NCBI RefSeq assembly: GCF_000300855.1
Contig: NZ_ALJF01000004.1
Span: 357,313-421,312 of the forward strand
Reading direction: 5' to 3'
DNA: 64,000 nucleotides
DNA from: Agrobacterium albertimagni AOL15
GTDB lineage: Bacteria; Pseudomonadota; Alphaproteobacteria; Rhizobiales; Rhizobiaceae
The position numbers and the translations under genes were made by a program. Positions 36,676 to 45,915 of this stretch are shown here, piece by piece. The notes below the pieces were generated by a model. That model was not told the DNA's origin. It ran no database searches and saw only the letters and a list, made by a program, of their open reading frames with translations. Position 1 is the first letter of the stretch; every line of letters begins with the position of its first letter.

Positions 36676-37762
36676 TCCCGCCGCTCGGATCGAGCCGCTC
36701 GCCAAGCTGCCGCTGTTCTTCGACCTCCAGGGCAAGAGAGGGCTCGTGGCTGGCGGATCGGACGCTGCGGCCTGGAAGGCGGAGCTTCTGGCTGCCTGCG
36801 GTGCAAGGGTCGAGATCTTCGCAGCCGCCGGCACAGTCGGCGACGAGATGGCAGAACTGGCACACGCGGAGAAGGTCACGATCCATGATACGCCATGGCA
36901 TATCGGCATCTTCGCCGGGGCTGCCTTGGCGATCGCCGACTGCGACACCGATGACGAGGCGCGTGCCTTTGCCTGTGCCGCGCGCGCAGCCGGCGTGCCT
37001 TTCAATGTCATCGACAAACCGGCCTTTTGCCAATTTCAGTTCGGATCGATCGTCAATCGCTCACCGGTGATCCTGGCGATCTCCACGGACGGTGCCGCTC
37101 CGATCCTCGCCCAGGCCATTCGCAGACGCGTGGAGACGCTCCTGCCAACCTCTCTCAAGGGCTGGGCTGCATTGGCACAGGGTCTACGAGACACGGTCAA
37201 CCTGCATCTCGCACCCGGGCCGCGGCGTCGGGCCTTCTGGGAGCGCTTCGTCGATCGCTGCTTCTCGTCGACACGTCCGCCCGGTGAGACCGATCGGCAG
37301 GCGGTGGTATCGGACATGGAGCAGCTCTGCCATATGGCCGAATCCGGCTCGGTGGCCCTGGTCGGCTCTGGGCCTGGAGATGCCGAAATGCTGACGCTCA
37401 AAGCGGTCCGGATGCTGCAGGCAGCCGACATCATCCTGTTCGATGAAAGCGTCTCGCGGGATGTACTCGAACTCGCACGGCGCGAGGCGAAGAGGATGCT
37501 GATCAGTACCGTCGTCGCGCGGGAGACACCTGGCGGTGCGGCGAGCCTCCGCGACGCGATCATCGGCATGGCCCGTTCTGGAAAGCGTGTGGTGCTTCTG
37601 CGGTCGGACTACACCGTCACGTCCGAGCAGGCAGCGATTGAACTCAGCGCCCTGACGCGGCGAGGCGTCCGATGCGACCTGGTTCCTGGGATCGCTGCGG
37701 TCTCTGCGCTCTCTGGTGAAGTTCCGTCGGGGGAGATGCGGATCTCTAGTTACGGGCCCTGA
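36647..37762 (+). CDS. cysG: CysG-like sirohaem synthase with a degenerate, shortened methyltransferase domain
   Basis: Residues ~15-215 match the precorrin-2 dehydrogenase/ferrochelatase half: FFDLQGKRGLVAGG, ADCDTDDEARAF with the catalytic Asp, VPFNVIDKPAFCQF and IVNRSPVILAISTDGAAP. From ~240 the uroporphyrinogen methyltransferase half begins correctly (VALVGSGPGDAEMLTLKAVRMLQAADIIL is in two blocks), but the SAM-binding GGDP motif reads RSDYT and the protein stops at 371 residues after VVPGI-type LVPGIAAVSAL. Normal CysG has about 460-480. So the methyltransferase is probably inactive and only the oxidation/chelation half works. ATG 36647 has CAGGAGGA upstream. It would supply sirohaem for NirB. 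Confidence 0.82.
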   Translation: MRNRSSPQSDPAARIEPLAKLPLFFDLQGKRGLVAGGSDAAAWKAELLAACGARVEIFAAAGTVGDEMAELAHAEKVTIHDTPWHIGIFAGAALAIADCDTDDEARAFACAARAAGVPFNVIDKPAFCQFQFGSIVNRSPVILAISTDGAAPILAQAIRRRVETLLPTSLKGWAALAQGLRDTVNLHLAPGPRRRAFWERFVDRCFSSTRPPGETDRQAVVSDMEQLCHMAESGSVALVGSGPGDAEMLTLKAVRMLQAADIILFDESVSRDVLELARREAKRMLISTVVARETPGGAASLRDAIIGMARSGKRVVLLRSDYTVTSEQAAIELSALTRRGVRCDLVPGIAAVSALSGEVPSGEMRISSYGP

Positions 37763-37867
37763 CCGCACGGAAGCTTTCACGAACTCTCGATCTGAGAGCG
37801 CCAACATGAGCCGTTGTGAGGTGAGTTCACACGACCGAGGACTTACCTACCGCAGGTGAACCGCTCG

Positions 37868-38869
37868 TTATGAAACGGCAACCACGACTTTTCCCTTGGC
37901 CCGCCCGGTCTCGACATAGGCCAAGGCATCCGGTGTCTGCGCAAAGGGAAACACCTTGTCGACGACCGGACGAATGGCGCCGGCGTCGATCAGCTTGGCG
38001 ATTTCGCGCAGTTGCTGGCCTTCCGCACGCATGAAGAGGAAGGAATAATCGACGCCCCGGCTCTTTGCCTTCTTCAGAATACCACGGCTCAACATCTTCA
38101 TCACGAAGCGGAAGAAGAGGTTCAGCTTCAGCGACTTGGCGAACGGGACGTCCGGCGGACCGGAGATCGAGATGAGCTTTCCGCCTGGTTTCAGCACATT
38201 CACCGACTTTGCCAGTGTCTTGGCATCCTGGCTGTTCAGCACCAAGTCGTATCCGGACAGCACCTGTTCGAAATCCTGCGTCCTGTAGTCGATCACGACA
38301 TCCGCCCTGAGACTTTTGACGAGTTCGGCATTCGCCGCGCTCGTGGTCGTGGCGACGGTTGCGCCGAGATGTTTGGCGAGCTGGATGGCGAAGGTGCCGA
38401 CACCGCCGGAACCGGCCTGGATGAAGACCTTCTGCCCGGGCTTGACCTTGCCCACCTCGACGAGCGCCTGCCAGGCGGTCAGCCCCACCAGCGGGATCGA
38501 GGCTGCCTCTTCCATCGAGAGGCTTGTCGGCTTCAGAGCGAGGTCTGCGGCATCGACTGCAATCATCTCTGCAAAAGTGCCGACCCTGTTATCGCGTGGG
38601 CGAGCGTAGACCTCGTCGCCTGCCTTGAACTGCTGGACATTGGCACCGACGCTGACGACCGTTCCGGCCAGATCGTGACCGAGAATGAAGGGCGGGCGAT
38701 AGGGCAGGAACAGCTTGAATTCACCGTCACGAACCTTGGAATCGAGGAGGTTGATCGCGGTAGCCTCGATGCGGACCAGCACATCATTGGCACCGATGAC
38801 CGGATCCGGCATCTCGGCCAGGCGGAGCGGGCCATGCTTCTTGTATTTGTCGACGACGAAGGCTTTCAC
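37868..38869 (-). CDS. NADP-dependent MDR oxidoreductase (quinone/enone reductase-like)
   Basis: A 333-residue medium-chain reductase without the structural zinc loop. N-terminal GroES-like part: VRIEATAINLLDSKVRDGEF and PFILGHDLAGTVVSVG; nucleotide-binding AGSGGVGTFAIQLAKHLGATV near 155; C-terminal AGAIRPVVDKVFPFAQTPDALAY. Likely reduces quinones or unsaturated carbonyls with NADPH. GTG at 38869 was chosen because GGAGAA lies five bases upstream. Last gene of the minus-strand redox cluster under the TetR regulator. Confidence 0.85.
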   Translation of the reverse strand: MKAFVVDKYKKHGPLRLAEMPDPVIGANDVLVRIEATAINLLDSKVRDGEFKLFLPYRPPFILGHDLAGTVVSVGANVQQFKAGDEVYARPRDNRVGTFAEMIAVDAADLALKPTSLSMEEAASIPLVGLTAWQALVEVGKVKPGQKVFIQAGSGGVGTFAIQLAKHLGATVATTTSAANAELVKSLRADVVIDYRTQDFEQVLSGYDLVLNSQDAKTLAKSVNVLKPGGKLISISGPPDVPFAKSLKLNLFFRFVMKMLSRGILKKAKSRGVDYSFLFMRAEGQQLREIAKLIDAGAIRPVVDKVFPFAQTPDALAYVETGRAKGKVVVAVS

Positions 38870-38900
38870 GGGTCTTCTCCAGTGTGAAACGAGTATCAGG

Positions 38901-39764
38901 TCAGGCAGCCAGAAAAGCCAGGGCTTTCGGCACGAAGTCGGAATGGTATTGGAAGATCCCGCCATGGCCGGCATCCTCGTAGATCACCAGCTCGGCATTC
39001 GGGATGCGCCGAGCCATATCGCGGCTGTTGGATGTCGGCACCATGATGTCATTGTCGCCGTTCGCAACGAGAGTGGGAACACGGATCTGCCCCAGGTCCT
39101 GCGGCGCCTGACGCCCCCATGCCTTGATCGCGCTGAGCTGGCGTAGGAACGCCCGGGGTGTCGGCTCCCTGTCACGATCGAGCTGACGCTCTTTCAGGCG
39201 CGTCAGAAAATCCTTTGCTGCCCGACGGCCATTGGGTGACGAGGTGAAGAACAGGTAGGTCTTCGGGTCGCGCAGCGTCAGCATTCCCTTCAAGATCAGC
39301 GGCCATGAGACAGCGCCAACCTGTGCAATGCCTTCTCCACCTGCGGGACCCGTCCCTGTCAGGATCAGCTTGCGTACCAGGCCGGGGGCTTTCAGCACGA
39401 TGTCCTGCGCGACGAAGCCGCCTAGCGAAAAGCCCATCAGATCGACCGTAGCAAAGCCCAGTTTTTCGATCACGGAGATCATGTCGCGGGCCATTTCACC
39501 GATCGTCAGCGGGGCCATCCCTTCGGAAAGGCCGATGCCCTGATAGTCCAGTGCGATGATGTGATGAGAGACTGAAAGACCATCGACAATGCGCGGATCG
39601 AAATTGTCGAGAACCGCGCCCCAGTGGTTGAGCAGAACCAGCGGGACCCCGCTACGTGGACCAAGCTCCCGATAGGCAAAGCGGATCTTGCCCACCGTGA
39701 CGAACTGGTTGGGAGCGTAGCGATACTGGTTTGGCGAGGTCTTCTTTGCGGATGAGTGGGTCAC
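38901..39764 (-). CDS. Alpha/beta fold hydrolase
   Basis: A 287-residue hydrolase: oxyanion segment LLNHWGAVLDNFD, nucleophile elbow GFSLGGFVAQD (Ser) near 110, Asp in VANGDNDIMVP and His in DAGHGGIFQY near the C-terminus, so a full catalytic triad. Substrate unknown; relatives act on esters or lactones. The start is taken as GTG 39764, just before THSSAKKTSPNQ, since upstream residues are not family-like; the ribosome site is weak. Sits 31 bases upstream of the MDR reductase. Confidence 0.83.
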   Translation of the reverse strand: MTHSSAKKTSPNQYRYAPNQFVTVGKIRFAYRELGPRSGVPLVLLNHWGAVLDNFDPRIVDGLSVSHHIIALDYQGIGLSEGMAPLTIGEMARDMISVIEKLGFATVDLMGFSLGGFVAQDIVLKAPGLVRKLILTGTGPAGGEGIAQVGAVSWPLILKGMLTLRDPKTYLFFTSSPNGRRAAKDFLTRLKERQLDRDREPTPRAFLRQLSAIKAWGRQAPQDLGQIRVPTLVANGDNDIMVPTSNSRDMARRIPNAELVIYEDAGHGGIFQYHSDFVPKALAFLAA

Positions 39765-39813
39765 GATGGTTCTGCCTTGCCCGTCCACGGGCCGATCGGT
39801 GAATGAAAAAATC

Positions 39814-40638
39814 TCAGGCGATGTTGAACTGCTTGCGCAAGATACGATCGAACAGTGCGCGCGGCAGGAATCGCCGCGCAAAGGCAGTCTGTCGGGCTTC
39901 CTTGCCGGAGGGATAGCGCAGCCGCGGCTTCCTGGCCTCGGCCGCAGCAACAATGGTCGCCGCGACATCATCTGCCGTGTCCCCGCTGGCCATGGCTGCA
40001 GCGAACGCGGACTGATACCGAGCGAAAGTCTGGCTATAGGCTGCCACCGGACGATCGCCTTGTGGTGAGTTGATTTCGATGGAGGTCTTCGTGGCCCATG
40101 GCTCGATCACCGCAACCCGGATGCCGAACGACCGCACTTCGTGATCAAGGGATTCGGAGTAGCCTTCGATCGCGTGTTTGCTCGCCGCGTAGTGTGCGCC
40201 GAAGGGACCGGGGATGAGCCCGACGACCGAGCCGATGTTCAAGATCCGTCCATGGCCCTGCCGGCGCATGATCGGCAGGACCTCGTTCGTCACCCGGACG
40301 ACGCCCAGATAGTTGGTGTCGAACAGCGCACCGACCTGCTCGATCGAGCTTTCTTCGGCGGCCCCGGAGATGGCGTAGCCGGCATTGTTGACGAGGAGAT
40401 CGATGCGGCCGAGTTCTGCATGGGCGAGCGCCACGGCAGCAGAAACGGAAGCGTCCGACGTGACGTCGCAGGCAATCATGCGAATACCATCGCGGATCTC
40501 ACCGGGTGCCGCCTTGCGGCTGGTGCCGATCACCCGGTAGCCTGCCCGGCTGAGTGCCAATGCGGCCGCTTTGCCGATGCCGCTTGAGGCGCCGGTCACG
40601 AATGCAGTTTTCTGGCCTTTGGATGCAGAGGTTGCCAT
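39814..40638 (-). CDS. Short-chain dehydrogenase/reductase
   Basis: A 274-residue SDR with nucleotide motif VTGASSGIGKAAALAL, structural NNAG (LLVNNAGYAISG), catalytic Ser (NIGSVVG) and YAASK (HYAASKHAIEGYSES). The EPWATKTSIE segment after the active site is typical for the group acting on ketones or steroid-like substrates. ATG 40638 follows from alignment of the SDR N-terminus. Third gene of the cluster. Confidence 0.87.
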   Translation of the reverse strand: MATSASKGQKTAFVTGASSGIGKAAALALSRAGYRVIGTSRKAAPGEIRDGIRMIACDVTSDASVSAAVALAHAELGRIDLLVNNAGYAISGAAEESSIEQVGALFDTNYLGVVRVTNEVLPIMRRQGHGRILNIGSVVGLIPGPFGAHYAASKHAIEGYSESLDHEVRSFGIRVAVIEPWATKTSIEINSPQGDRPVAAYSQTFARYQSAFAAAMASGDTADDVAATIVAAAEARKPRLRYPSGKEARQTAFARRFLPRALFDRILRKQFNIA

Positions 40639-40748
40639 GGCTTTGGTCTCGATCTGGCGCACGACACAGGGCGCGCTGCCTTTGATTTTCAGGGGATTGA
40701 TGATAACTGGGCTATCGTGGGCCGCACCGAGGCACAGCCCCTGTTGGC

Positions 40749-41840
40749 TCAACGGCTGGAAGTGTCGGCAAAGCGCGGATAGTCGGTGTAACCCGCAGCA
40801 CCACCGCCATAGAGCGTCGCCGGGTTCATCTCGGCGAGCGGGGCGCCGCTCTGCAGCCGTTCCACGAGATCCGGATTGGCGATGAACGGACGCCCGAAGG
40901 CGATCAGATCGGCCTTGCCATCGGCCAGATGCGATGTCGCAAGCTCCAGACCATAGCCATTGTTCGCGATATAGGTTTTGCTGAAGCGGCGGCGCAGCGA
41001 TGCATAGTCGAAGGGAGCGACGTCACGCGGACCGCCGGTGGCACCTTCGACGACGTGAATATAGGCGATGCCGAGCGCCTCGAGCTGATCGACGATGTAG
41101 TCGTACTGTGCCTGGGGATCGCTCGCCGAAATGCCGTTGGCGGGCGAGACCGGCGATAGCCGGATGCCGGTGCGCTCAGCACCAATCTCCTCCGCCACCG
41201 CAGCGGTGACTTCGAGCATCAGGCGGGCGCGGTTTTCGACGGAGCCACCATAGGCATCCGTCCGAACATTGGCGCCGTCCTTTGCGAACTGCTCCAGCAG
41301 ATAGCCGTTGGCACCGTGAACCTCCACGCCATCGAAACCGGCCGCAATGGCATTGGCGGCTGCCTGACGGAAGTCGTTGACGATGCCCGGAAGCTCGTCC
41401 AGCTCAAGCGCACGTGGCTCGGAAACGTCAGCGAAACCGTTGTTCACGAAGGTCTTGGTCGCGGCACGGATTGCTGAGGGTGCGACCGGTGCGTCACCGC
41501 CGAGAAGATCGACATGGCTGACGCGCCCGACATGCCATAGCTGAACGAAGATCCGTCCGCCCTTCTCGTGCACGGCGGCGGTCACCTTCCGCCAGCCGTC
41601 GATCTGAGCCTCAGTATAGATGCCGGGCGTGTCCTGGTATCCCTGGGCCTGCTTTGAGACCTGAGTTGCTTCGGTGATGATGAGTCCGGCGCTCGCGCGC
41701 TGGGCGTAGTATTCCGCAGCGAGTTCACTCGGCACGAGGCCCTCAGCCGCGCGGTTACGTGTGAGCGGCGCCATGACGACCCGGTTTGCAAGGGTGATGC
41801 GGCCGAGGGCATAGGGTTCGAAAAGCGTATTGTTGGTCAT
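40749..41840 (-). CDS. Old Yellow Enzyme family alkene reductase (NemA-like)
   Basis: A 363-residue FMN-dependent ene-reductase with NRVVMAPLTRNRA near residue 20, QLWHVGRVSH near 100, the active-site pair in DGVEVHGANGYLLEQF (His-Gly-Ala-Asn) and the C-terminal FGRPFIANPDLVERL with ATLYGGGAAGYTDYP. These enzymes reduce nitro compounds, N-ethylmaleimide and enones with NAD(P)H. Clustered with SDRs and divergent from a TetR regulator, as nemA is with nemR. Confidence 0.92.
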   Translation of the reverse strand: MTNNTLFEPYALGRITLANRVVMAPLTRNRAAEGLVPSELAAEYYAQRASAGLIITEATQVSKQAQGYQDTPGIYTEAQIDGWRKVTAAVHEKGGRIFVQLWHVGRVSHVDLLGGDAPVAPSAIRAATKTFVNNGFADVSEPRALELDELPGIVNDFRQAAANAIAAGFDGVEVHGANGYLLEQFAKDGANVRTDAYGGSVENRARLMLEVTAAVAEEIGAERTGIRLSPVSPANGISASDPQAQYDYIVDQLEALGIAYIHVVEGATGGPRDVAPFDYASLRRRFSKTYIANNGYGLELATSHLADGKADLIAFGRPFIANPDLVERLQSGAPLAEMNPATLYGGGAAGYTDYPRFADTSSR

Positions 41841-41891
41841 GATATACCTATTTGTGTTCTCTGCTGTGACGGATCGCCGAACCGGTGAAGC

Positions 41892-42680
41892 TCAGGCGAT
41901 TGTGCGATAGCGTTCGGCGGGGAGCGCGTTGACGAGATTACCGAGCATGGCCTTGCGTGCGCCATCGAAGGCGTCCCACTGGCCGGCATCGGGAAGCGGC
42001 GGGATGGTGACCGGCTCGCGGCGGTCGAAGCCGACCAGAGCCGCGTCGACCAGATCGCCCACTTCCATGACATTGCTCATGGCATTGACGTCGGCGCCGA
42101 CATGATCCCAGATCTCGGTGCGGGTCGTGGCCGGAAGCACGGCCTGGATATAGACGCCCTTCGGCCCGAGTTCGTGTGCCAGCCCCTGCGACAGGAAGAG
42201 TACGAAGGCCTTCGTCGCGCCGTAGACCGTCATGCCGAATTCAGGCGCGATGCCCACCACCGAACCGATATTGACGATCGCGCCCTCGCCGGCCTTGGCA
42301 AGACGCGGTGCAATGGCGCTAGCAAGCCGGACGAGCGCGGTTGCGTTGAGGGCGACGAGCTTGGTCATGTCATCGACATTCTGGTCGATGAAGCTTCCAC
42401 CGATCGCCGTTCCGGCATTGTTGACGAGAACGCCGATGCGCGCATCGTCACGCAACCGGGTCTCGACCTTGGCGAGATCTTCAGCCTTGGTGAGATCTGC
42501 CGGGAGAATATCGACCTTGACGCCGGTTTCCTGACGCAGACGCTTCGCAAGCGTCTCCATACGCACCACGTCGCGGGCAACCAGCACGAGGTCATGGCCG
42601 CGCCGCGCGAAGCGTTCGGCATAGGTCGCACCAATGCCCGTGGAGGCTCCGGTAATCAGGACTGCGGAATTTTGGCTCAT
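41892..42680 (-). CDS. Short-chain dehydrogenase/reductase
   Basis: A 262-residue SDR: LITGASTGIGATYAERFARR at the N-terminus, VLVNNAGTAIGG, NIGSVVG and VYGATKAFVLFLSQGL (Tyr-X3-Lys). It starts at ATG 42680; the longer frame to 42728 runs through the putative operator. First gene of the minus-strand redox cluster and therefore the one directly facing the TetR gene. Confidence 0.87.
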   Translation of the reverse strand: MSQNSAVLITGASTGIGATYAERFARRGHDLVLVARDVVRMETLAKRLRQETGVKVDILPADLTKAEDLAKVETRLRDDARIGVLVNNAGTAIGGSFIDQNVDDMTKLVALNATALVRLASAIAPRLAKAGEGAIVNIGSVVGIAPEFGMTVYGATKAFVLFLSQGLAHELGPKGVYIQAVLPATTRTEIWDHVGADVNAMSNVMEVGDLVDAALVGFDRREPVTIPPLPDAGQWDAFDGARKAMLGNLVNALPAERYRTIA

Positions 42681-42714
42681 CGGATTGCTCTTTTCTATCA
42701 TCGGCTCTATATTC

Positions 42715-42756
42715 ATGATCATCATCATGATTGGATTTAAATATGATGGTCATCAT
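42715..42756. promoter_or_regulatory. Candidate operators for the divergent TetR regulator
   Basis: Two inverted repeats share the same half-site: ATGAT-C-ATCAT (42715-42725) and ATGATG-GT-CATCAT (42743-42756). Both lie in the 111-base divergent region between the first SDR gene and the TetR gene. Repetition of the ATGAT/ATCAT half-site fits a repressor dimer binding twice; inferred only. Confidence 0.5.
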
Positions 42757-42791
42757 GTAAATGTCAACGGGTGTTGCGGAGAATTTTGAAA

Positions 42792-43355
42792 ATGAAGGTC
42801 AGCCGAGAACAGATGGCGGAGAACCGTCGCCGGATCCTGGACGTCGCCAGCCGGTTGTTTAAGGACAAGGGGTTCGATGCGGTGAGCGTCGCGGAGGTGA
42901 TGAAAGCAGCCGGCATGACCCATGGCGGCTTCTATGGACACTTCAGCTCAAAGGACGATCTTGTGGCGCAGACGCTGGCGCATGCGCTGGCAGGGGACAG
43001 CTTCGGAGACGGCGAGTTCAGCGATTTCGTCCGCTCTTATCTGGCGCCTCGTCATCGGGATAATCCCGGCAACGGATGCCCGACCGCAGGGCTGGCCGCC
43101 GCCATTCGCCACCAGACTCCGGCCGCAAAGGCCGCGATGACCGAAGGACTGCGCGCCCAGATCTCACGGATCGAGCAGGCGCTTCCGGAGCAAGGGTCAG
43201 CCGACAGGCGCCGTGCGGCAGTCGGAAGCTGGGCAGCCATGGTCGGGGCCGTCATCCTCGCCAGAGCTGTCGACGATCCGGAATTGTCTGACGAGGTTCT
43301 GGAGCAGACACGCGACTGGATCGACAGCAATGCCGGCACGACGAAGACGGCGTAA
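42792..43355 (+). CDS. TetR-family transcriptional regulator of the redox cluster
   Basis: A 187-residue regulator with HTH ILDVASRLFKDKGFDAVSVAEVMKAAGMTHGGFYGHFSSKDDL, here in two blocks near residues 15-58. GCPTAGLAAAIRHQ in the C-terminal half contains a Cys that is conserved in electrophile-sensing relatives such as NemR-like regulators. ATG 42792 preferred to an upstream TTG at 42771. Divergent from the SDR/OYE cluster, so likely its repressor. Confidence 0.88.
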   Translation: MKVSREQMAENRRRILDVASRLFKDKGFDAVSVAEVMKAAGMTHGGFYGHFSSKDDLVAQTLAHALAGDSFGDGEFSDFVRSYLAPRHRDNPGNGCPTAGLAAAIRHQTPAAKAAMTEGLRAQISRIEQALPEQGSADRRRAAVGSWAAMVGAVILARAVDDPELSDEVLEQTRDWIDSNAGTTKTA

Positions 43356-43379
43356 TAGTCGCGTCAACGCGTGTGCCGA

Positions 43380-44270
43380 TCAGCCTTTGCCAAAAATGCC
43401 ATAGCGGGTGAGGATTTCGCCGATCTTCGCATCTTGCTCCGGATCCGGCAGAAGTGCCGGCTGGCGGCTGGCACCGACAGAGGCGTCCTGCAGGTAGAGC
43501 GCCCGCTTGACCATGGCTGGCGCAAAGCCGAGCGCATAGAGATCGGTGCGGAACGCCGTGAAGATCGCCTGCTGGCGCTCGGCTTCCGCGATATCGCCGC
43601 TGTTGTAACCCTTGAGAATACCGGCGAGCACATCCGGCAGCGCATTGCCGAGACCGGAGATACAGCCAGCCGCGCCGTTTTGCAGGGCCCAGAGCACCAA
43701 ATGGTCGGGCCCGGAATAGACGTCGAAGGCGGGCATGTCGCGAGACACCGCAAGATAGGCTTCCAGCGTCTCCTTTGCACCACCCGAATCCTTGATGCCG
43801 GCGATGTTGCCATGGGACGCGAGCTTGCGCGCCGTTTCCGGCTCGATGTGGTTCTGGGTCCGGGCGGGGATGTCGTAGAGATAGATCGGCGTCTTCACCG
43901 CATCGGCCACCGTCGAGAAATGCCTGACAAGGCCATCCTGGGTGCAGGCGATGAAGAAGGGCGTGATGACGGCAATCGCAGTCACACCAATCCGGTCGAA
44001 CTCCTTCGCGAGCTTGATCGTCTCGAAGGTCGCCGGCATGCCGGCATTGACGATCACGTCGACCTTGCCGCCGACTTCATCGACCACGGCTTCTGCGAGC
44101 TTCACCTTTTCCTCGAAGGTGAGCGCGGTGAAGTCGCCATTGGTGCCGGCGCACATGATGTTGTTGCCGGCCGCCACCTGACGGCGCACCTGTGCGCGGG
44201 TGGCATCGTAATTGATCGTCTCGTCCTCGTTGAAGCAGGTGACGAGCGCGACGAAGGCCTTTTTCGACAT
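43380..44270 (-). CDS. DapA/NanA-family aldolase (dihydrodipicolinate synthase-like)
   Basis: A 296-residue TIM barrel of the N-acetylneuraminate lyase/DHDPS superfamily. The Schiff-base Lys is in GIKDSGG near 160; the catalytic Tyr in LYDIPARTQ near 133. The carboxylate-binding GTTGE of DHDPS is changed to GTNGD (CAGTNGDFTAL). Because it is last in an operon with a peptide-type importer and faces sugar-acid genes, a catabolic aldolase making pyruvate plus an aldehyde is more likely than lysine synthesis. Substrate unknown. Confidence 0.85.
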   Translation of the reverse strand: MSKKAFVALVTCFNEDETINYDATRAQVRRQVAAGNNIMCAGTNGDFTALTFEEKVKLAEAVVDEVGGKVDVIVNAGMPATFETIKLAKEFDRIGVTAIAVITPFFIACTQDGLVRHFSTVADAVKTPIYLYDIPARTQNHIEPETARKLASHGNIAGIKDSGGAKETLEAYLAVSRDMPAFDVYSGPDHLVLWALQNGAAGCISGLGNALPDVLAGILKGYNSGDIAEAERQQAIFTAFRTDLYALGFAPAMVKRALYLQDASVGASRQPALLPDPEQDAKIGEILTRYGIFGKG

Positions 44271-44295
44271 CAGTATTCTCCGGTAATTAAAAGGT

Positions 44296-45915
44296 TCAGG
44301 AGGCGCGGCTTAGGCGAGCGGCGCGGGTTTGCGCCTGCACATCCGGGTCGGGATCGAGCCCTGCTGCGAGCAGTGCCTGGGTGTATGCTTGCTTCGGCGT
44401 CTCGAAGATCTCGCGCACTGTGCCGAGTTCGACCACCTCGCCCTTCTGCATGACCATGACATGGTCGGCGAAGTCGCGCACGACCGGCAGGTCATGGGCG
44501 ATGAAGATGAAGGCAATGCCCATTTCGCGGCGCAGCTTGTCGAGAAGCGCGATGACCTGCGCCTGGACCGAGACATCGAGGGCAGAAACGGCTTCGTCGC
44601 AGATGATGAGCTGCGGCTCCAGCGCGAGCGCTCGGGCAATCGCGATGCGCTGTCGCTGCCCGCCGGAGAACTGGTGCGGATAGCGCCCCATATGCTCAGG
44701 CCCCAAGCCCACCTGGGTCAGAAGCTCTGCGACACGCTCCCGCCATTTGGACTTCGGCAGGATGTCCGGATGGATAACCCAGGCCTCCGAGATCAGCTGG
44801 TAGACGGTCATGCGCGGATTGAGCGACTGGGTCGGATCCTGAAAGACCATCTGCAGATCGCGGCGGAGCTTGTAGAGCTCGGCCGGAGACAAGGTGAAAA
44901 GGTCCCTGCCCTTCCACAGCGCCGAGCCGGAATCCGGCTCGTCGAGCCTCAACAGGATGCGGGCGAGAGTCGATTTTCCCGAACCGCTTTCGCCGACGAC
45001 GGCAAGCGTTTCGCCGGCCAGCAAGTCGAAGGAAACACCTTTCAAGGCTGCGAAGGCGCCATAGTTCTTGTGAACGTCTCGGACGCTCAAAACCGGTTCG
45101 GCGCCTTTCAGCGGCTCATGCATCGCGCCCTTGCCGGGGGCTGCTGCAATCAGCTTCTTCGTGTAGGGATGCTGCGGGTTCTTGTAGACCTCGCGCACGG
45201 TGCCGGCCTCGACGAGAACGCCCTTTTCCATCACCACGACACGGTCCGCGATCTCGGCTACGACGCCGAGATCATGCGTGATGATGAGAACCGCCATGCC
45301 GGTCTCGCGCTGCAACTCCTTGAGAAGCGCCAACACTTCGGCCTGCACGGTGACATCGAGCGCTGTCGTCGGCTCATCCGCGATCAGGAGATCGGGACGG
45401 AGGGCGAGCGCCATTGCGATCATGACGCGCTGGCGCTGACCGCCGGAAAACTCGTGCGGATATTTTTCGAGGGCGTTTTCGGGGTCGGGAATGCCGACAC
45501 GCCCGAGAAGGCGTAGCGACTCGGCCTGCGCCTTGGTTGCATCCGTGCCATGCGTTGTCAGGGCCTCGCGGATCTGCCAGCCGACGGTGTAAACCGGATT
45601 GAGATGGCTGAGCGGATCCTGGAAGATCATGGCAATGCGGCGACCGTTGATCTCACGACGCTGCGACAGCGGCATTGTCAGCAGGTCGACACCGTCGAGC
45701 AGGATCTCGCCCGAGGAGATGCGTCCCGGCGGCATGTCGATCAGGTTCATGATCGCCGAAGACGAGACAGACTTGCCCGAGCCACTTTCGCCGAGGATTG
45801 CCAGCGTCTCACCGCGGTCGAGATGATAGGACATGTTGCGCACGGCCTTCACCACGCCGACCGCCGTATGAAACTCCACGGAGAGATTGCGGACTTCGAG
45901 AAGATGGTCAGCCAT
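44296..45915 (-). CDS. ABC transporter dual ATP-binding protein (DppD-DppF fusion type)
   Basis: A 539-residue protein with two ATPase domains. First: [17 protein letters not shown] near 40, [16 protein letters not shown] and [11 protein letters not shown]; second from about 275: [33 protein letters not shown] and [12 protein letters not shown]. Each ends with the peptide-family C-terminal YTK/YTQ segment ([20 protein letters not shown]). It energises the DppB/DppC-like permeases encoded upstream and overlaps the DppC-like gene by eight bases. Confidence 0.93.
   Translation of the reverse strand: MADHLLEVRNLSVEFHTAVGVVKAVRNMSYHLDRGETLAILGESGSGKSVSSSAIMNLIDMPPGRISSGEILLDGVDLLTMPLSQRREINGRRIAMIFQDPLSHLNPVYTVGWQIREALTTHGTDATKAQAESLRLLGRVGIPDPENALEKYPHEFSGGQRQRVMIAMALALRPDLLIADEPTTALDVTVQAEVLALLKELQRETGMAVLIITHDLGVVAEIADRVVVMEKGVLVEAGTVREVYKNPQHPYTKKLIAAAPGKGAMHEPLKGAEPVLSVRDVHKNYGAFAALKGVSFDLLAGETLAVVGESGSGKSTLARILLRLDEPDSGSALWKGRDLFTLSPAELYKLRRDLQMVFQDPTQSLNPRMTVYQLISEAWVIHPDILPKSKWRERVAELLTQVGLGPEHMGRYPHQFSGGQRQRIAIARALALEPQLIICDEAVSALDVSVQAQVIALLDKLRREMGIAFIFIAHDLPVVRDFADHVMVMQKGEVVELGTVREIFETPKQAYTQALLAAGLDPDPDVQAQTRAARLSRAS

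Noticed and set aside
37763..37867. Possible frameshift continuation of the cysG methyltransferase domain
   Set aside because: The 105 bases before the convergent oxidoreductase gene encode nothing resembling the missing SUMT motifs in any frame, so a simple frame shift does not explain the short protein.
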